Shown here in pieces: positions 45,092-53,663 of a stretch of DNA of 64,000 bases. How positions within the stretch are numbered: the first letter of the stretch is position 1; every line of letters begins with the position of its first letter. This DNA comes from Lysobacter terrestris (GTDB lineage Bacteria; Pseudomonadota; Gammaproteobacteria; Xanthomonadales; Xanthomonadaceae). Location: positions 2,372,001-2,436,000 of the forward strand of contig NZ_CP060820.1 in assembly GCF_014489475.1 (NCBI RefSeq), in the 5' to 3' direction. The notes beneath the pieces were generated by a model, which made no database searches, was not told the DNA's origin, and was given only the letters and a program-made list of their open reading frames with translations. The position numbers and the translations under genes are program-made.

Positions 45092-45871
45092 CTACATGTG
45101 CCGGAACAGGGTCATGAACGGCTGGCTGACGGTCAGCGTTTCCGTGCGGCCCTTCAGCCGCACCGTGCCCTTGCCGCTGTCGTCGCGCACGATCGAGGCG
45201 ATCGCCTTGAGGTTGACGATGGTGGAGCGGTGGATCTGCTTGAACGTGTCGGTGTCGAGCACCGCGAGCAGTTCGCGGATCGGCGTGCGCAGCAGCGCCT
45301 CGCCCTCGGCCGTCACCACCGTCGTGTACTTGTTGTCGGCGCGGAAGTAGGCGACGTCGTCGACCAGGATCAGGCGGGTCTCGCGGCCCGCGCTCGCGGT
45401 CAGCCAGGTCAGCGGCGGGCGCGCGGGGTTCTTCGGCAGGGCGGCGCCGAGGCGTTCGAGCATCTCGCCCAGGGCCGCCGCATCGCCGGGGCCCGAGGCC
45501 AGCCGCAGCTTGAGCCGTTGCACGGTGGCTTCGAGGCGTTCGGCGGCAATGGGTTTCAGCAGGTAGTCGATCGCGCCGCGGTCGAAGGCGTCGATCGCGT
45601 ACTGGTCGTAGGCGGTGACGAACACGACCTGGGTGCTTGGACTCGCATGCGCGGCGGCGGCGGCGACTTCCAGCCCGGTGAGGCCGGGCATGCGGATGTC
45701 GAGGAAGGCGACGTCGGGCTGGTGCTCGTCGATGGCTTCCAGCGCGCTGGCGCCGTCCTCGCATTCGGCGACGACCTCGAGGTGCGGCCAGGCGGCGCGC
45801 AGCTGTTCCAGCAGCGCGCTGCGCAGCAGCGCCTCGTCTTCGGCGATCACGGCGGTAATCGGCTTAGACAT
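45092..45871 (-). CDS. LytR/AlgR-family response regulator (REC-LytTR)
   Basis: 259 residues. Receiver domain with acceptor Asp58 in FLDIRMPG, Thr86 and Lys106; linker; LytTR DNA-binding domain from about 155 (LILVDDVAYFRADNKYTTVV, TFKQIHRSTIVNLKAI). LytTR regulators control exopolysaccharide, autolysis or virulence traits. Its start overlaps the end of the kinase gene by 8 bases, so they are a coupled pair. Confidence 0.92.
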   Translation of the reverse strand: MSKPITAVIAEDEALLRSALLEQLRAAWPHLEVVAECEDGASALEAIDEHQPDVAFLDIRMPGLTGLEVAAAAAHASPSTQVVFVTAYDQYAIDAFDRGAIDYLLKPIAAERLEATVQRLKLRLASGPGDAAALGEMLERLGAALPKNPARPPLTWLTASAGRETRLILVDDVAYFRADNKYTTVVTAEGEALLRTPIRELLAVLDTDTFKQIHRSTIVNLKAIASIVRDDSGKGTVRLKGRTETLTVSQPFMTLFRHM

Positions 45872-47189
45872 CGCTGCGCTCCGTGACCGCGGCAGCCGTG
45901 GTCGGTGTGCCCGCGACGGGTGCCGGCACGGCGGGTGCTGGCACGGTGATCGTGGCGGCCACGCCCGAGGGGAAGTTGGCGACCACCGCGAGCGCGGCCT
46001 TGCCGGCGTACACCAGTTGCAGGCGTTCGCGCACGTTCTTCAGGCCGATGCCGGTGCCGCTGCTCTGCACGTTGAAGCCTTCGCCATCGTCGGCCACCGT
46101 GACCGCCACCATGTCGTCGACTGCGCGTGCACGGATCCACACGGTGCCGCCGGCGGTGCGCGGTTCCAGCCCGTGCTTGATCGCGTTCTCCACCAGCGTC
46201 TGCAGCATCATCGGCGGCAACTGCGTGCCGCGCAGGCTCTCGGGCACGTCGACCTGCACGCCCAGGCGCTGGCCCATGCGGATCTTGAGGATTTCCAGGT
46301 AGGCCAGCGCGCGTTCGAGTTCGTCGCCCAGCGTCGCCAGTTCGTCCTGGGTGCGCGGCAACGAATGCCGCAGGTACTGGATCAGGTGCCCGAGCATCTC
46401 GTCGGCACGCACCGGATCGGTGCGGGTGAGGTACTGCGCACTGGCCAGCGTGTTGTAGAGGAAGTGCGGCTCGACCTGCGCGTGCAGCAGGTTGAGGCGG
46501 GCGACGGTGAGTTCCTTCTCGGTCGCGGTCTGCGCGGCGGCATCGCGTTCGTTGCGGCGGCGATCGGCGACGCGGCGGGTGATCGCGCGGGTGATCGCGT
46601 TGGCGTTTTCCAGGTTGGTGCCGTCATCGACGCGGAACCAGTCGCTCCACGCGCCGCTTTCCGGTTCGCAGATCAGGGTGACGCTGCCGGTGCCATTGAC
46701 CGGTGTCACCGTGGCGGCGATCTGGTTGCGGGTGCGCCCGAACCAGTGCATCGGATGCCACTTGCCCAGCGGCTGTTCGGCGAAGCGCGGGCGCTGCACC
46801 TTGGCTCGCACCTGCAGGCTGTCGCGTGCGCTCTCGATCTCCTCGCTGCGCGGCAGTTCGCGGATGGCGGCGTCGAGCAGGTCGAACGCCTCGCCGGCTT
46901 CGAACGGGATCTCGATCTGGCGACGCTGGCGATTGCCGAGTGATTCGCTCTCCGATCCGGCGATCAGCCGCACCCGGCGCAGGTGCGAGAACGCGGCGGT
47001 GACCACCAGGCCCAGGGTGATGAAGGTGAAGAGGACGATCGGCAGTTCGATCCGGCCGAGGAAGGGGATTCCGGACCAGAACGAGGCCAGCAGCAGCAGC
47101 GCCAGCCCCCAGGCGATGGCGATACGGGCAACGAAGAAGATGTTTCGGATCACGTTGGTCACGGTCGGTCGTTGGTTGCGGCGAAGCAT
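45864..47189 (-). CDS. LytS-like sensor histidine kinase
   Basis: 441 residues. Two N-terminal membrane helices (about 16-36 and 48-67), a cytoplasmic sensory region, and a His_kinase domain with phospho-acceptor His242 in HAQVEPHFLYNTLASAQYL. The ATPase domain has VENAIKHG (333-340), DDGEGFN (367-373) and GTGIGLKNVRERL. A Pro/Ala/Val linker ends the chain. Partner of the overlapping response regulator. Confidence 0.92.
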   Translation of the reverse strand: MLRRNQRPTVTNVIRNIFFVARIAIAWGLALLLLASFWSGIPFLGRIELPIVLFTFITLGLVVTAAFSHLRRVRLIAGSESESLGNRQRRQIEIPFEAGEAFDLLDAAIRELPRSEEIESARDSLQVRAKVQRPRFAEQPLGKWHPMHWFGRTRNQIAATVTPVNGTGSVTLICEPESGAWSDWFRVDDGTNLENANAITRAITRRVADRRRNERDAAAQTATEKELTVARLNLLHAQVEPHFLYNTLASAQYLTRTDPVRADEMLGHLIQYLRHSLPRTQDELATLGDELERALAYLEILKIRMGQRLGVQVDVPESLRGTQLPPMMLQTLVENAIKHGLEPRTAGGTVWIRARAVDDMVAVTVADDGEGFNVQSSGTGIGLKNVRERLQLVYAGKAALAVVANFPSGVAATITVPAPAVPAPVAGTPTTAAAVTERSDV

Positions 47190-47357
47190 AGCGAGCGCCG
47201 CCGCCTGCGAAAGGGCGGTTGCGACGGAAGCGGGAATAGGGCGACGAAGCCGCCCCGGCCCGGAGCGAACACGACGGCAGTGTGGCGATGCGCCAGCGTC
47301 CGGCGCGATTGCCCGGACGGTAGGTACGAAGCGTGCGTGCGGGGTGGTGTTGCCTGG

Positions 47358-47789
47358 TCAGCGTGCCAGCAGCAGCGCGGCGATGCCGGCGGCGATCGCC
47401 AGCGCGGCCACCACCCAGGGCCAACGGCGCGGCGAACCTTGCGTCGCGCCGCGCTTCACGGCGCCGGTGCGTGCCGGCCGCGCCACGGCATCGAGGCGGA
47501 AGCGCAACTGGTCGAATGCGATCTCGTCGCCGACGCGCGCGACCCCGATGCTCACCCGCTGGCCGTTGAGGAAGCTGCCGTTGGTCGACTTCAGGTCTTC
47601 GATCTCCACGCCGTAATCCAGCGGACGCAGTCGCGCATGCACGCGCGATATGCCCTGATCGGCCACGGCGATGTCGCATTCGGGTGCACGGCCCAGCGTG
47701 GTCGGGGCCAGCAGGTGGTAGCTGCGTCCGAAAACGATGCCGGCGACGCCGCGCAGTACGTATTCCGGGTCCGAAAGCTGGGTGGGCAT
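47358..47789 (-). CDS. FHA-domain protein with C-terminal membrane anchor
   Basis: 143 residues. FHA phosphothreonine-binding domain at about 14-95 with LGRAPECDIAVADQGISRVHARL and KSTNGSFLNGQRV, a short basic linker, and one helix near 123-142 (PWVVAALAIAAGIAALLLAR). It should bind a phosphorylated partner at the inner membrane. Upstream of and on the same strand as the two-component pair, with about 170 bases between; a functional link is only suggested. Confidence 0.85.
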   Translation of the reverse strand: MPTQLSDPEYVLRGVAGIVFGRSYHLLAPTTLGRAPECDIAVADQGISRVHARLRPLDYGVEIEDLKSTNGSFLNGQRVSIGVARVGDEIAFDQLRFRLDAVARPARTGAVKRGATQGSPRRWPWVVAALAIAAGIAALLLAR

Positions 47790-48205
47790 GGCGGCGACAG
47801 GGTGGTCGAGTCAGGGTGGTCGGGCCGGAAACTAGCATGCCCACATGCCCGTGGCTGCCTGCCATCGTGACCGGATCCAGCGTTTGCGCAGGCGCTCACC
47901 TTTTTGCCCGCGTCGGGGCCGGCGGTAGGGACGATCGAAGTGAATGGGGCCGTTGCCCGCTCGCCGTCTTGCCGCGGCACGGAGGTTCGCGTGCCCACCC
48001 GCATGGGGAGGTTGCAGTGCGCGGAAGCGCGCGAGGCCCGCCACAGGCGCCGCGCGGCCCGCCGCCGGCACGCCCGGGGTAACTGCGTGCTGCGGACGCC
48101 GTAATTTCAGATGGAAATGGACCCGTGTTGGGCTCGGTAGCCTTGGCCGTGGCGGATGCGCGGCAACGTTAGCGACGGCAGAGACTCGGGCAAAAGGAGA
48201 TGGCC
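47790..48205. other. Divergent intergenic region without a supported gene
   Basis: 416 bases between the FHA gene (minus) and the thioesterase gene (plus). Frames here are GC-rich shadows without domains. Presumed to hold both promoters; no clear -35/-10 pair is visible. Confidence 0.5.
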
Positions 48206-48730
48206 ATGAGACTCCGGCTGCGGCTGCTGTATGTCCTGCTGGCGAGCTTTTTCCGCCGGCACGTGCGGGTGGTGGAGGAGAGCGTCCTCAACCTCATCGT
48301 GTTTCCGAACGACGTCGACGTGTCGAAGATGAGCGCCGACCGCTACCTCGCGCTCACCGACCTGGGGCGCGTCAACATCGTCGCGCGCGCGGGGTTGCTG
48401 CGGCAGATGCTGGCCAGCCGCCACCTGCCGGTCGCGCACGTGGCGACGATGCGCTTCCGCCGCCCGCTGCGCCTGTTCGAGAAGTACCGGCTGCGTTCGC
48501 GCGTCATCTGGTGGGACGAGGCCTGGGTGTGGTGCGAGCACCACTTCGAGCGTCAGGGCAGCACGGTGGCGATGGCCATCGTCAAGGTGATGCTGATCGG
48601 CCCGGGCGGTCGCTTGCCGGTGTCGACCTGGCTGCTGGCGGCAGGCGAATCGCTGGCGCCACCCGCGCCGCTGCCCATCGTGGGCGAATTGCAGCTGGCC
48701 GAAGTACGGCTGCGGGAGATGCAGCGATGA
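48206..48730 (+). CDS. Thioesterase-like superfamily protein
   Basis: 174 residues. Hotdog-type acyl-thioesterase/THEM6-like family: ESVLNLIVFPNDVDVSKMSADRYLALTDLGR near 26-56 and the following MRFRRPLRLFEKYRLRSRVIWWDEAWVWCEHHFER block are typical. ATG 48206 is preferred over ATG 48200, because AAGGAG ends at 48199 and only the second start has workable spacing. Its stop overlaps the following acyl-ligase start as ATGA, pointing to joint acyl-CoA metabolism. Confidence 0.78.
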   Translation: MRLRLRLLYVLLASFFRRHVRVVEESVLNLIVFPNDVDVSKMSADRYLALTDLGRVNIVARAGLLRQMLASRHLPVAHVATMRFRRPLRLFEKYRLRSRVIWWDEAWVWCEHHFERQGSTVAMAIVKVMLIGPGGRLPVSTWLLAAGESLAPPAPLPIVGELQLAEVRLREMQR

Positions 48731-50502
48731 AAGCATCCGCCATGGCGACACCGTCGTCCGCGCACGCCAGTACAGGACAGGAACAGCACACGCCACTTGC
48801 CTGTTTTCTCCAGCGGGAGCGCGCGCATCCCGACGCGGTCTACCTCACCCAGCCGTATCCCGACGGTGCGGTGGTCGACTACAGCTGGGCCGAAGTCGGC
48901 GACCAGGCACGGCGGATCGCCGCGTACCTGCAGTCGCTGCGACTGCAGGCGGGCAGCCGCATCGCCCTGCTCGGTCGCAACAGCGCGCATTGGATCATGG
49001 CCGACCTGGCGATCATGATGGCCGGGCACGTCAGCGTGCCGCTGTACGCGACGCAGAGCGCGCAGGCCGTGCGGCAGATCCTGCAGCACTCCGGGGCGCA
49101 GGCACTGTTCATCGGCAAGCTGGACGGCAGCGCCGACAACTGGCCGGCGATCGCGCCGGAGTTGCCGGAAGGATTGCAGCTGATCGGCCTGCCGTTGTCG
49201 CCGCGCCGCGACATCCCGCAATGGCAGGACCTGATCACGCGGCACGCGCCCTTGTTGCAGGTGCACGAGCCGCGCCCGGGCGAGCTGTGCACGATCATGT
49301 ACACCTCCGGCAGCACCGGCGTGCCCAAGGGCGTCATGCACAGCCACGGCGGTGTGATGGCGATGGTGCCGGCGGCCGAGGACGCGCTGGGCATGGGCGC
49401 CAGCGATCGCATGGTTTCGTACCTGCCGCTCGCGCACGTCGCCGAGCGCGAAGTGGTGGAGATGTGCTCGCTCTACTTCGGCTTCCGGGTGTACTTCTGC
49501 AACAGCGTGGCCAGCTTCGTCGCGGACCTGCACCGCGCGCGGCCGACGATCTTCTTCTCGGTGCCGCGCCTGTGGATCAAGTTCCAGCAGGCGGTCAATG
49601 AAAAGCTGCCGCCCGCCAAGCAGCGCCTGCTGTTCGCGCTGCCGCTGCTGTCGCGGCTGGTGAAGCGCAGGATCGTGCGCGGATTGGGCCTGGACCACGC
49701 GCGCATCGCCGTCACCGGATCCGCGCCGCTGCCGCCTGCCGTCGTCGACTGGTACCGCGGGCTCGGCCTGGAAATGCTCGAGGGCTACGGCATGACCGAA
49801 GCCTCCATCACCCACGTGACCCGGGTCGGGCAATTCCGCAGCGGCTACGTTGGCGCGCCATTGCGCGGCGTGGAAACACGCATCGCCGCCGACGGCGAAA
49901 TCCAGATCCGCACGCCGGGACTGATGCTGGGCTACTACCGGCAGCCCGAGGAATCGGCGCAATGCGTGTTGCCGGACGGCTACTACCGCACTGGCGATTG
50001 CGGCGAGATCGATGCACAGGGACGGTTGCGCCTGGTCGGTCGGATCAAGGAACAGTTCAAGACCTCGCGCGGCGAATACGTGGTGCCCGCGCCGATCGAG
50101 TTGCTGCTCGGCGACGATCCGCGCGTGGAGGCGGTGTGCGTGAGCGGTAGCGGGTTGCCGCAGCCGTTCGCGCTGCTGATGCTGGCCGAGGAGACGCGCC
50201 ACGCACTGCAGCGCGACCCCGCCCTGCGCAAGTCGATGGCGCACGAGTTCACGGCACTCATGGCCCGCGTGAATGCACGGCTCGCCAGCTATTCGCGGCT
50301 GGCCTGCCTGGTGGTGGTCGCCGAGCCGTGGTCCGTCGACAACGGCCTGCTCACGCCGACGCTGAAGATTCGCCGCGCCGCCATCGATGCGCGCTACCTG
50401 CCGCAGGCCGAAGCGTGGCTGGCAGCGGGCGAACCGGTGGTGTGGGAAGACGCAATGGCCGCGGACGCGACCCCGGCTGGAACCGCATTGGCCCGGGCAT
50501 GA
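48727..50502 (+). CDS. AMP-binding long-chain acyl-CoA synthetase-like protein
   Basis: 591 residues. ANL superfamily enzyme activating a fatty acid with ATP. P-loop-like TIMYTSGSTGVPKGVMHSHGG near 192-212; GYGMTEASITHV as the A5 motif; YRTGDCGEIDAQGRLRLVGRIKEQFKTSRGEYV as A7-A8 with hinge. Long-chain ligases of the LACS/bubblegum type are the closest. ATG overlaps the thioesterase stop (ATGA). The substrate is not predictable. Confidence 0.88.
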   Translation: MKASAMATPSSAHASTGQEQHTPLACFLQRERAHPDAVYLTQPYPDGAVVDYSWAEVGDQARRIAAYLQSLRLQAGSRIALLGRNSAHWIMADLAIMMAGHVSVPLYATQSAQAVRQILQHSGAQALFIGKLDGSADNWPAIAPELPEGLQLIGLPLSPRRDIPQWQDLITRHAPLLQVHEPRPGELCTIMYTSGSTGVPKGVMHSHGGVMAMVPAAEDALGMGASDRMVSYLPLAHVAEREVVEMCSLYFGFRVYFCNSVASFVADLHRARPTIFFSVPRLWIKFQQAVNEKLPPAKQRLLFALPLLSRLVKRRIVRGLGLDHARIAVTGSAPLPPAVVDWYRGLGLEMLEGYGMTEASITHVTRVGQFRSGYVGAPLRGVETRIAADGEIQIRTPGLMLGYYRQPEESAQCVLPDGYYRTGDCGEIDAQGRLRLVGRIKEQFKTSRGEYVVPAPIELLLGDDPRVEAVCVSGSGLPQPFALLMLAEETRHALQRDPALRKSMAHEFTALMARVNARLASYSRLACLVVVAEPWSVDNGLLTPTLKIRRAAIDARYLPQAEAWLAAGEPVVWEDAMAADATPAGTALARA

Positions 50503-50532
50503 AAAAAGCAGCCCCGCGGATGCGGGGCTGCG
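50502..50532. terminator. Bidirectional rho-independent terminator
   Basis: GCAGCCCCGC (50508-50517), loop GGAT, GCGGGGCTGC (50522-50531). A run of A precedes it, giving TTTTTT for the minus-strand gene. Confidence 0.85.
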
Positions 50533-50559
50533 AGCGTCACGGCAAGTGCGTGAACCGGG

Positions 50560-51063
50560 TCATCGCGAGAGAGCGGTTTGCGCGTCAGCTGCGCCCGGGC
50601 GCGACATCCGCACGATGATGCCGATCGCCTCCGTCCCGGTGACGGGATAGAAGTGCAACTCCGCCCGCGCGTCGTCGCGCTCCCACAGGCTGCTGTCGGC
50701 GGTGCGCTGCATGAGCTGGAAACCCAGCGCCGGCAGCGCGCTGGCGTAGAACGCCCTGGCGTCGCTTACGGAGCCTGCATACAGGAGGCGATCGGCATGG
50801 TGGCCGGGTGGCAGCACCTGCACCTGCGGCGGTCGGGGCAGGGCCGGCAGCGCTGCCTCGGGGTTGCCGCGTGCGGGCAGTACGCGGAGTTGCACGCCAA
50901 AGCGCGCGCCCTGCGCCAGCGCCTGGCCGCACATGCCGGCCAGTGCCAGTCCGACGAGGATCCCGGCCAGCCACAGCTTGCGATGGCGACCGCCTGCCTC
51001 GGCATCCCTGGGCACGCCACTGGCGTGGTCGCGGGGGGGCGGATCTTTCCTGTGATGAATCAT
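50560..51063 (-). CDS. Membrane-anchored protein of unknown function
   Basis: 167 residues. Basic N-terminus (MIHHRKDPPPRDH), one helix near 31-52 (LWLAGILVGLALAGMCGQALA), then a periplasmic part with a Pro-rich stretch and VSDARAFYASALPALGFQLMQRTADSSLWERDDARAELHFYP, which resembles stand-alone ligand-binding or envelope-stress modules but matches nothing I can name. Start 51063 has AAGGAGG at good spacing; upstream extension is rejected. The 311 bases to the next gene (51064-51374) show no supported gene. Confidence 0.65.
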   Translation of the reverse strand: MIHHRKDPPPRDHASGVPRDAEAGGRHRKLWLAGILVGLALAGMCGQALAQGARFGVQLRVLPARGNPEAALPALPRPPQVQVLPPGHHADRLLYAGSVSDARAFYASALPALGFQLMQRTADSSLWERDDARAELHFYPVTGTEAIGIIVRMSRPGAADAQTALSR

Positions 51064-51374
51064 GCTTCCTCCTTGAAGCCACAACAGCAATGACGACAGT
51101 GTGTAAAGGCGCAGTGTCTCGAACGGAGGTTGCCGTCACATTTCGACCAGCTCGAAGCACGCGAAGGGCAGGCGCTACAGGTGGTTTTGCAGATGCTGGC
51201 GCGGACCTGTTCCGGACGTGCGCGCCCGGCGCAGCGGGCGGTGTGGAATGCGACGACTCCTAGATCAACGGCGGGCCGGGGCGTGGACGGACAACCGCAT
51301 GCCTCGGCCCTGGCACGAGGCCGTTGCTGCCCGGCAGGGAGGGCTGTTTCGCCTTCCGCCACCGCCTGCACTGG

Positions 51375-52469
51375 CTAAGTCGGCAGCCGTTGCCACAGCC
51401 AGCCCAGCGCCACCGCGCCGATGCCCAGCGACAGCGTCGGCAGGGCGAGGCCGGCATACCAGCGGCGATGCCGTAGCAGGATCAGCCCCGGCAGCACGAC
51501 GCACACGATCGCCAGTTGCCCCAATTCGACGCCGAGGTTGAACCCGAGCAGGGCCAGCAGGCGTGTTCCCTGCGGCAGGCCCAGTTCGCCCAGGGCCCCG
51601 GCGAAACCGAAACCGTGGACCAGGCCGAAGCCGAACCCCGCCACCCACGCGCGCTGCGTGACCAGCGGGTGCAGGTTGTTGGCCGCCGCCAGCAGCACGC
51701 TGAGTGCGATCGCCGGTTCCACCCAGCGCGATGCGGGCGTGACCCAGCCCAGCGCGGCCAGGCTCAGCGTGATCGAGTGCGCGACGGTGAAGGCCGTGAC
51801 GATACCCAGCACTTGGGTCACGACCTGGCGCAGGTCTTCCGCCGGCAACCAGTTGTTGCGGTGACGCAGCAAGGCGGCGGGCAGCAGCAGCGACAGCAGG
51901 AACGCGATGTGGTCGTAGCCGACCAGGATGTGGTGCACGCCCTCGCGCAGGAAGTCGGCGAACGCGCGGTCGGGCGCGGCGCCGAGTGCGATGACGCGGG
52001 CATCGGCGCGCACCGTCGCCGCGCGGACGTCCGCGCCCTGGCGCAACGTTACCAGCGCCCGGTGCTGCGGATCGACGGCAAACAGCAGGTCGTAGCGCAC
52101 GCGCGTGTCGGATCGCGCGGGGCACTTCGCCTCCAGTTGCACGCTGGCGTAGCTGCCGTCGTCGTAGTGGCGGGTGGCGAGCCCGAGTGGTCGCAGCGTG
52201 CAGGCACCCGCGGCGGTCGACAACTCCAGGCCCGACATCGTCCAGCGCTCCAGTGCCGGACGCAGCGCGCGCAGTTCGCCCCACGTCACCCGCTCGTCGC
52301 GGTTGGCATCGAGCGGGAAGGTGAGGGCGAGGTCGCGAATCGCCAGGTCCAGTTCGACCTGCGCGCCGCCATCGGCTCGTCGCGTGATGTCCAGGTGCGC
52401 GACCGACAGCGTGTGCGCCTGCAGCGGCGACGCGAGCAGCGACAGCAGCAGGAGCAGCCAGCGCCGCAT
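51375..52469 (-). CDS. HupE/UreJ-family membrane protein with exported N-terminal domain
   Basis: 364 residues. Signal peptide 1-18, soluble region about 20-155 with four Cys fewer than usual (two visible, ACTLRP and EAKCPA), then about six membrane helices. HHILVGYDHIAFLLSLLLP near 180-198 and FGFGLVHGFGFAGALGELGLP carry the His/Asp pattern of HupE/UreJ_2 proteins. Related HupE/UreJ proteins handle nickel; the wider HupE/UreJ_2 group is uncharacterised. Starts one base into the stop of the upstream TPR gene (TGATG), so translation is coupled. Confidence 0.82.
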   Translation of the reverse strand: MRRWLLLLLSLLASPLQAHTLSVAHLDITRRADGGAQVELDLAIRDLALTFPLDANRDERVTWGELRALRPALERWTMSGLELSTAAGACTLRPLGLATRHYDDGSYASVQLEAKCPARSDTRVRYDLLFAVDPQHRALVTLRQGADVRAATVRADARVIALGAAPDRAFADFLREGVHHILVGYDHIAFLLSLLLPAALLRHRNNWLPAEDLRQVVTQVLGIVTAFTVAHSITLSLAALGWVTPASRWVEPAIALSVLLAAANNLHPLVTQRAWVAGFGFGLVHGFGFAGALGELGLPQGTRLLALLGFNLGVELGQLAIVCVVLPGLILLRHRRWYAGLALPTLSLGIGAVALGWLWQRLPT

Positions 52470-53605
52470 CAGCGCGCGACCTCCGGCGGCGGTGGCAAGG
52501 CGAGGTGCTGGCCGGCGGCCCAGGCCTGCAATGGGCGCAGCGCTTCCGCGTGGTGCGCGGCGATCGCGGCGCGCTGCAGGATCGCGACATCTTCGTAGTC
52601 GCGCTGGCTGTGGAAGTTGCGTTGTGCCAGTGCCAGTGCGCGGGTTGGATCGCCGCGGGCCACGAGCAGGAACTCCGCTTCGTCGCGCAGTTCCGGCGCG
52701 CTGCCCGCGGCATGCGCGGCGGCGAAGCGTCGCGCCTGGGCGGCCACCAGCGGACCGGCGACGGTACGGTCCAGGCGGCAGGCCGCGAGCATGCGTTGCA
52801 GCTGCAGGCCGTCGTGGTCGGTGTGCGCGGCGAGCAGCGGCTCCACCTCGCGGTCGCGTCCCGCGCTACGCAAGTAGCGCGCGTAGGCCGCGAGCGTGCG
52901 GACATCGTCGGGCGCCAGCGCCAGCGCGCGACGGAACCACGCGTCGGCCGCGCGATCGCCCGCGCGTGCCGCCGTCTCGGCGCGCATCACCAGCGCGTAG
53001 CGCCTCCCCTCGGCACCGGCGCCGGCCTGCAACCAGCGATCGAGTGCGGTTGCAGCCACGGCGTATTGGCCGCTGCGCAGGGACAGCATGCCCACGCACA
53101 GCAGGCCGCTGCCGGCATCGATGCCGAGCACCAGCGCCGTGCAGTCCGCGCGCGCCAGGTCAAGCCGCCCCCGTACCAGCTGGACCTGGGCGCGCGACAG
53201 GTGCGCCGCGGCGTTGCGCGGTGATTGCGCGATCGCGCGATCGAGCAACGCCATCGCCGTGGCGAAGTCGTGGCGATGCTGGGCGCTGAAGGCGCGGGCC
53301 AGCAGCAGGTCGGCATCGACGTCCTGCGTCGGCATGCGCGCGAGCAACGCGTCGGCCCGCGCCACGAGTCGCGCATCCCCGTTGCGCGATGCGGTCGCCA
53401 GCAACTGCTGGACGCGCGCCATCGCTGCGGCTGGCGTTGCCATCGACGCAGGCGGCGCCGTCGTCGTCGGCATCAGCCGCGCATAGCCGGGTGGCAGCTG
53501 TTCGATCACGGTGGCGGCGTCGTCCGGCACCACCAACGGTGGACGCCCGGCGTGCGCCATCGACGCCACCGCCAATCCGCAGGCCAGGGTCAGTGCGCGC
53601 AGCAT
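52469..53605 (-). CDS. Exported TPR-repeat protein
   Basis: 378 residues. Signal peptide 1-19 (ending MAHA), then about eight helical TPR-like repeats from 60 on (for example FATAMALLDRAIAQSPRNAAAHLSRAQVQLVRGRLDLARADC and ADAWFRRALALAPDDVRTLAAYARYLRSAGRDREVEPLL). ATG 53605 has GGAGG upstream and begins the signal peptide. Likely a periplasmic scaffold. It sits in the DUF4331-TPR-HupE gene run. Confidence 0.8.
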   Translation of the reverse strand: MLRALTLACGLAVASMAHAGRPPLVVPDDAATVIEQLPPGYARLMPTTTAPPASMATPAAAMARVQQLLATASRNGDARLVARADALLARMPTQDVDADLLLARAFSAQHRHDFATAMALLDRAIAQSPRNAAAHLSRAQVQLVRGRLDLARADCTALVLGIDAGSGLLCVGMLSLRSGQYAVAATALDRWLQAGAGAEGRRYALVMRAETAARAGDRAADAWFRRALALAPDDVRTLAAYARYLRSAGRDREVEPLLAAHTDHDGLQLQRMLAACRLDRTVAGPLVAAQARRFAAAHAAGSAPELRDEAEFLLVARGDPTRALALAQRNFHSQRDYEDVAILQRAAIAAHHAEALRPLQAWAAGQHLALPPPPEVAR

Positions 53606-53663
53606 GGTGGGGTTCCTCCGCAAGCCGCCATCGGGGCGGCGGCTTGCGCTTTGCGATCTGCGT

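Noticed and set aside
47944..48726. N-terminal extension of the acyl-CoA ligase frame
   Set aside because: The upstream portion overlaps the thioesterase gene in another frame; the ATGA junction at 48727 and domain start show the true beginning.
51130..51378. 82-codon plus-strand frame in the gap before the HupE-like gene
   Set aside because: No ribosome-binding site, no domain, composition typical of random GC-rich sequence, overlaps the stop of the HupE-like gene.
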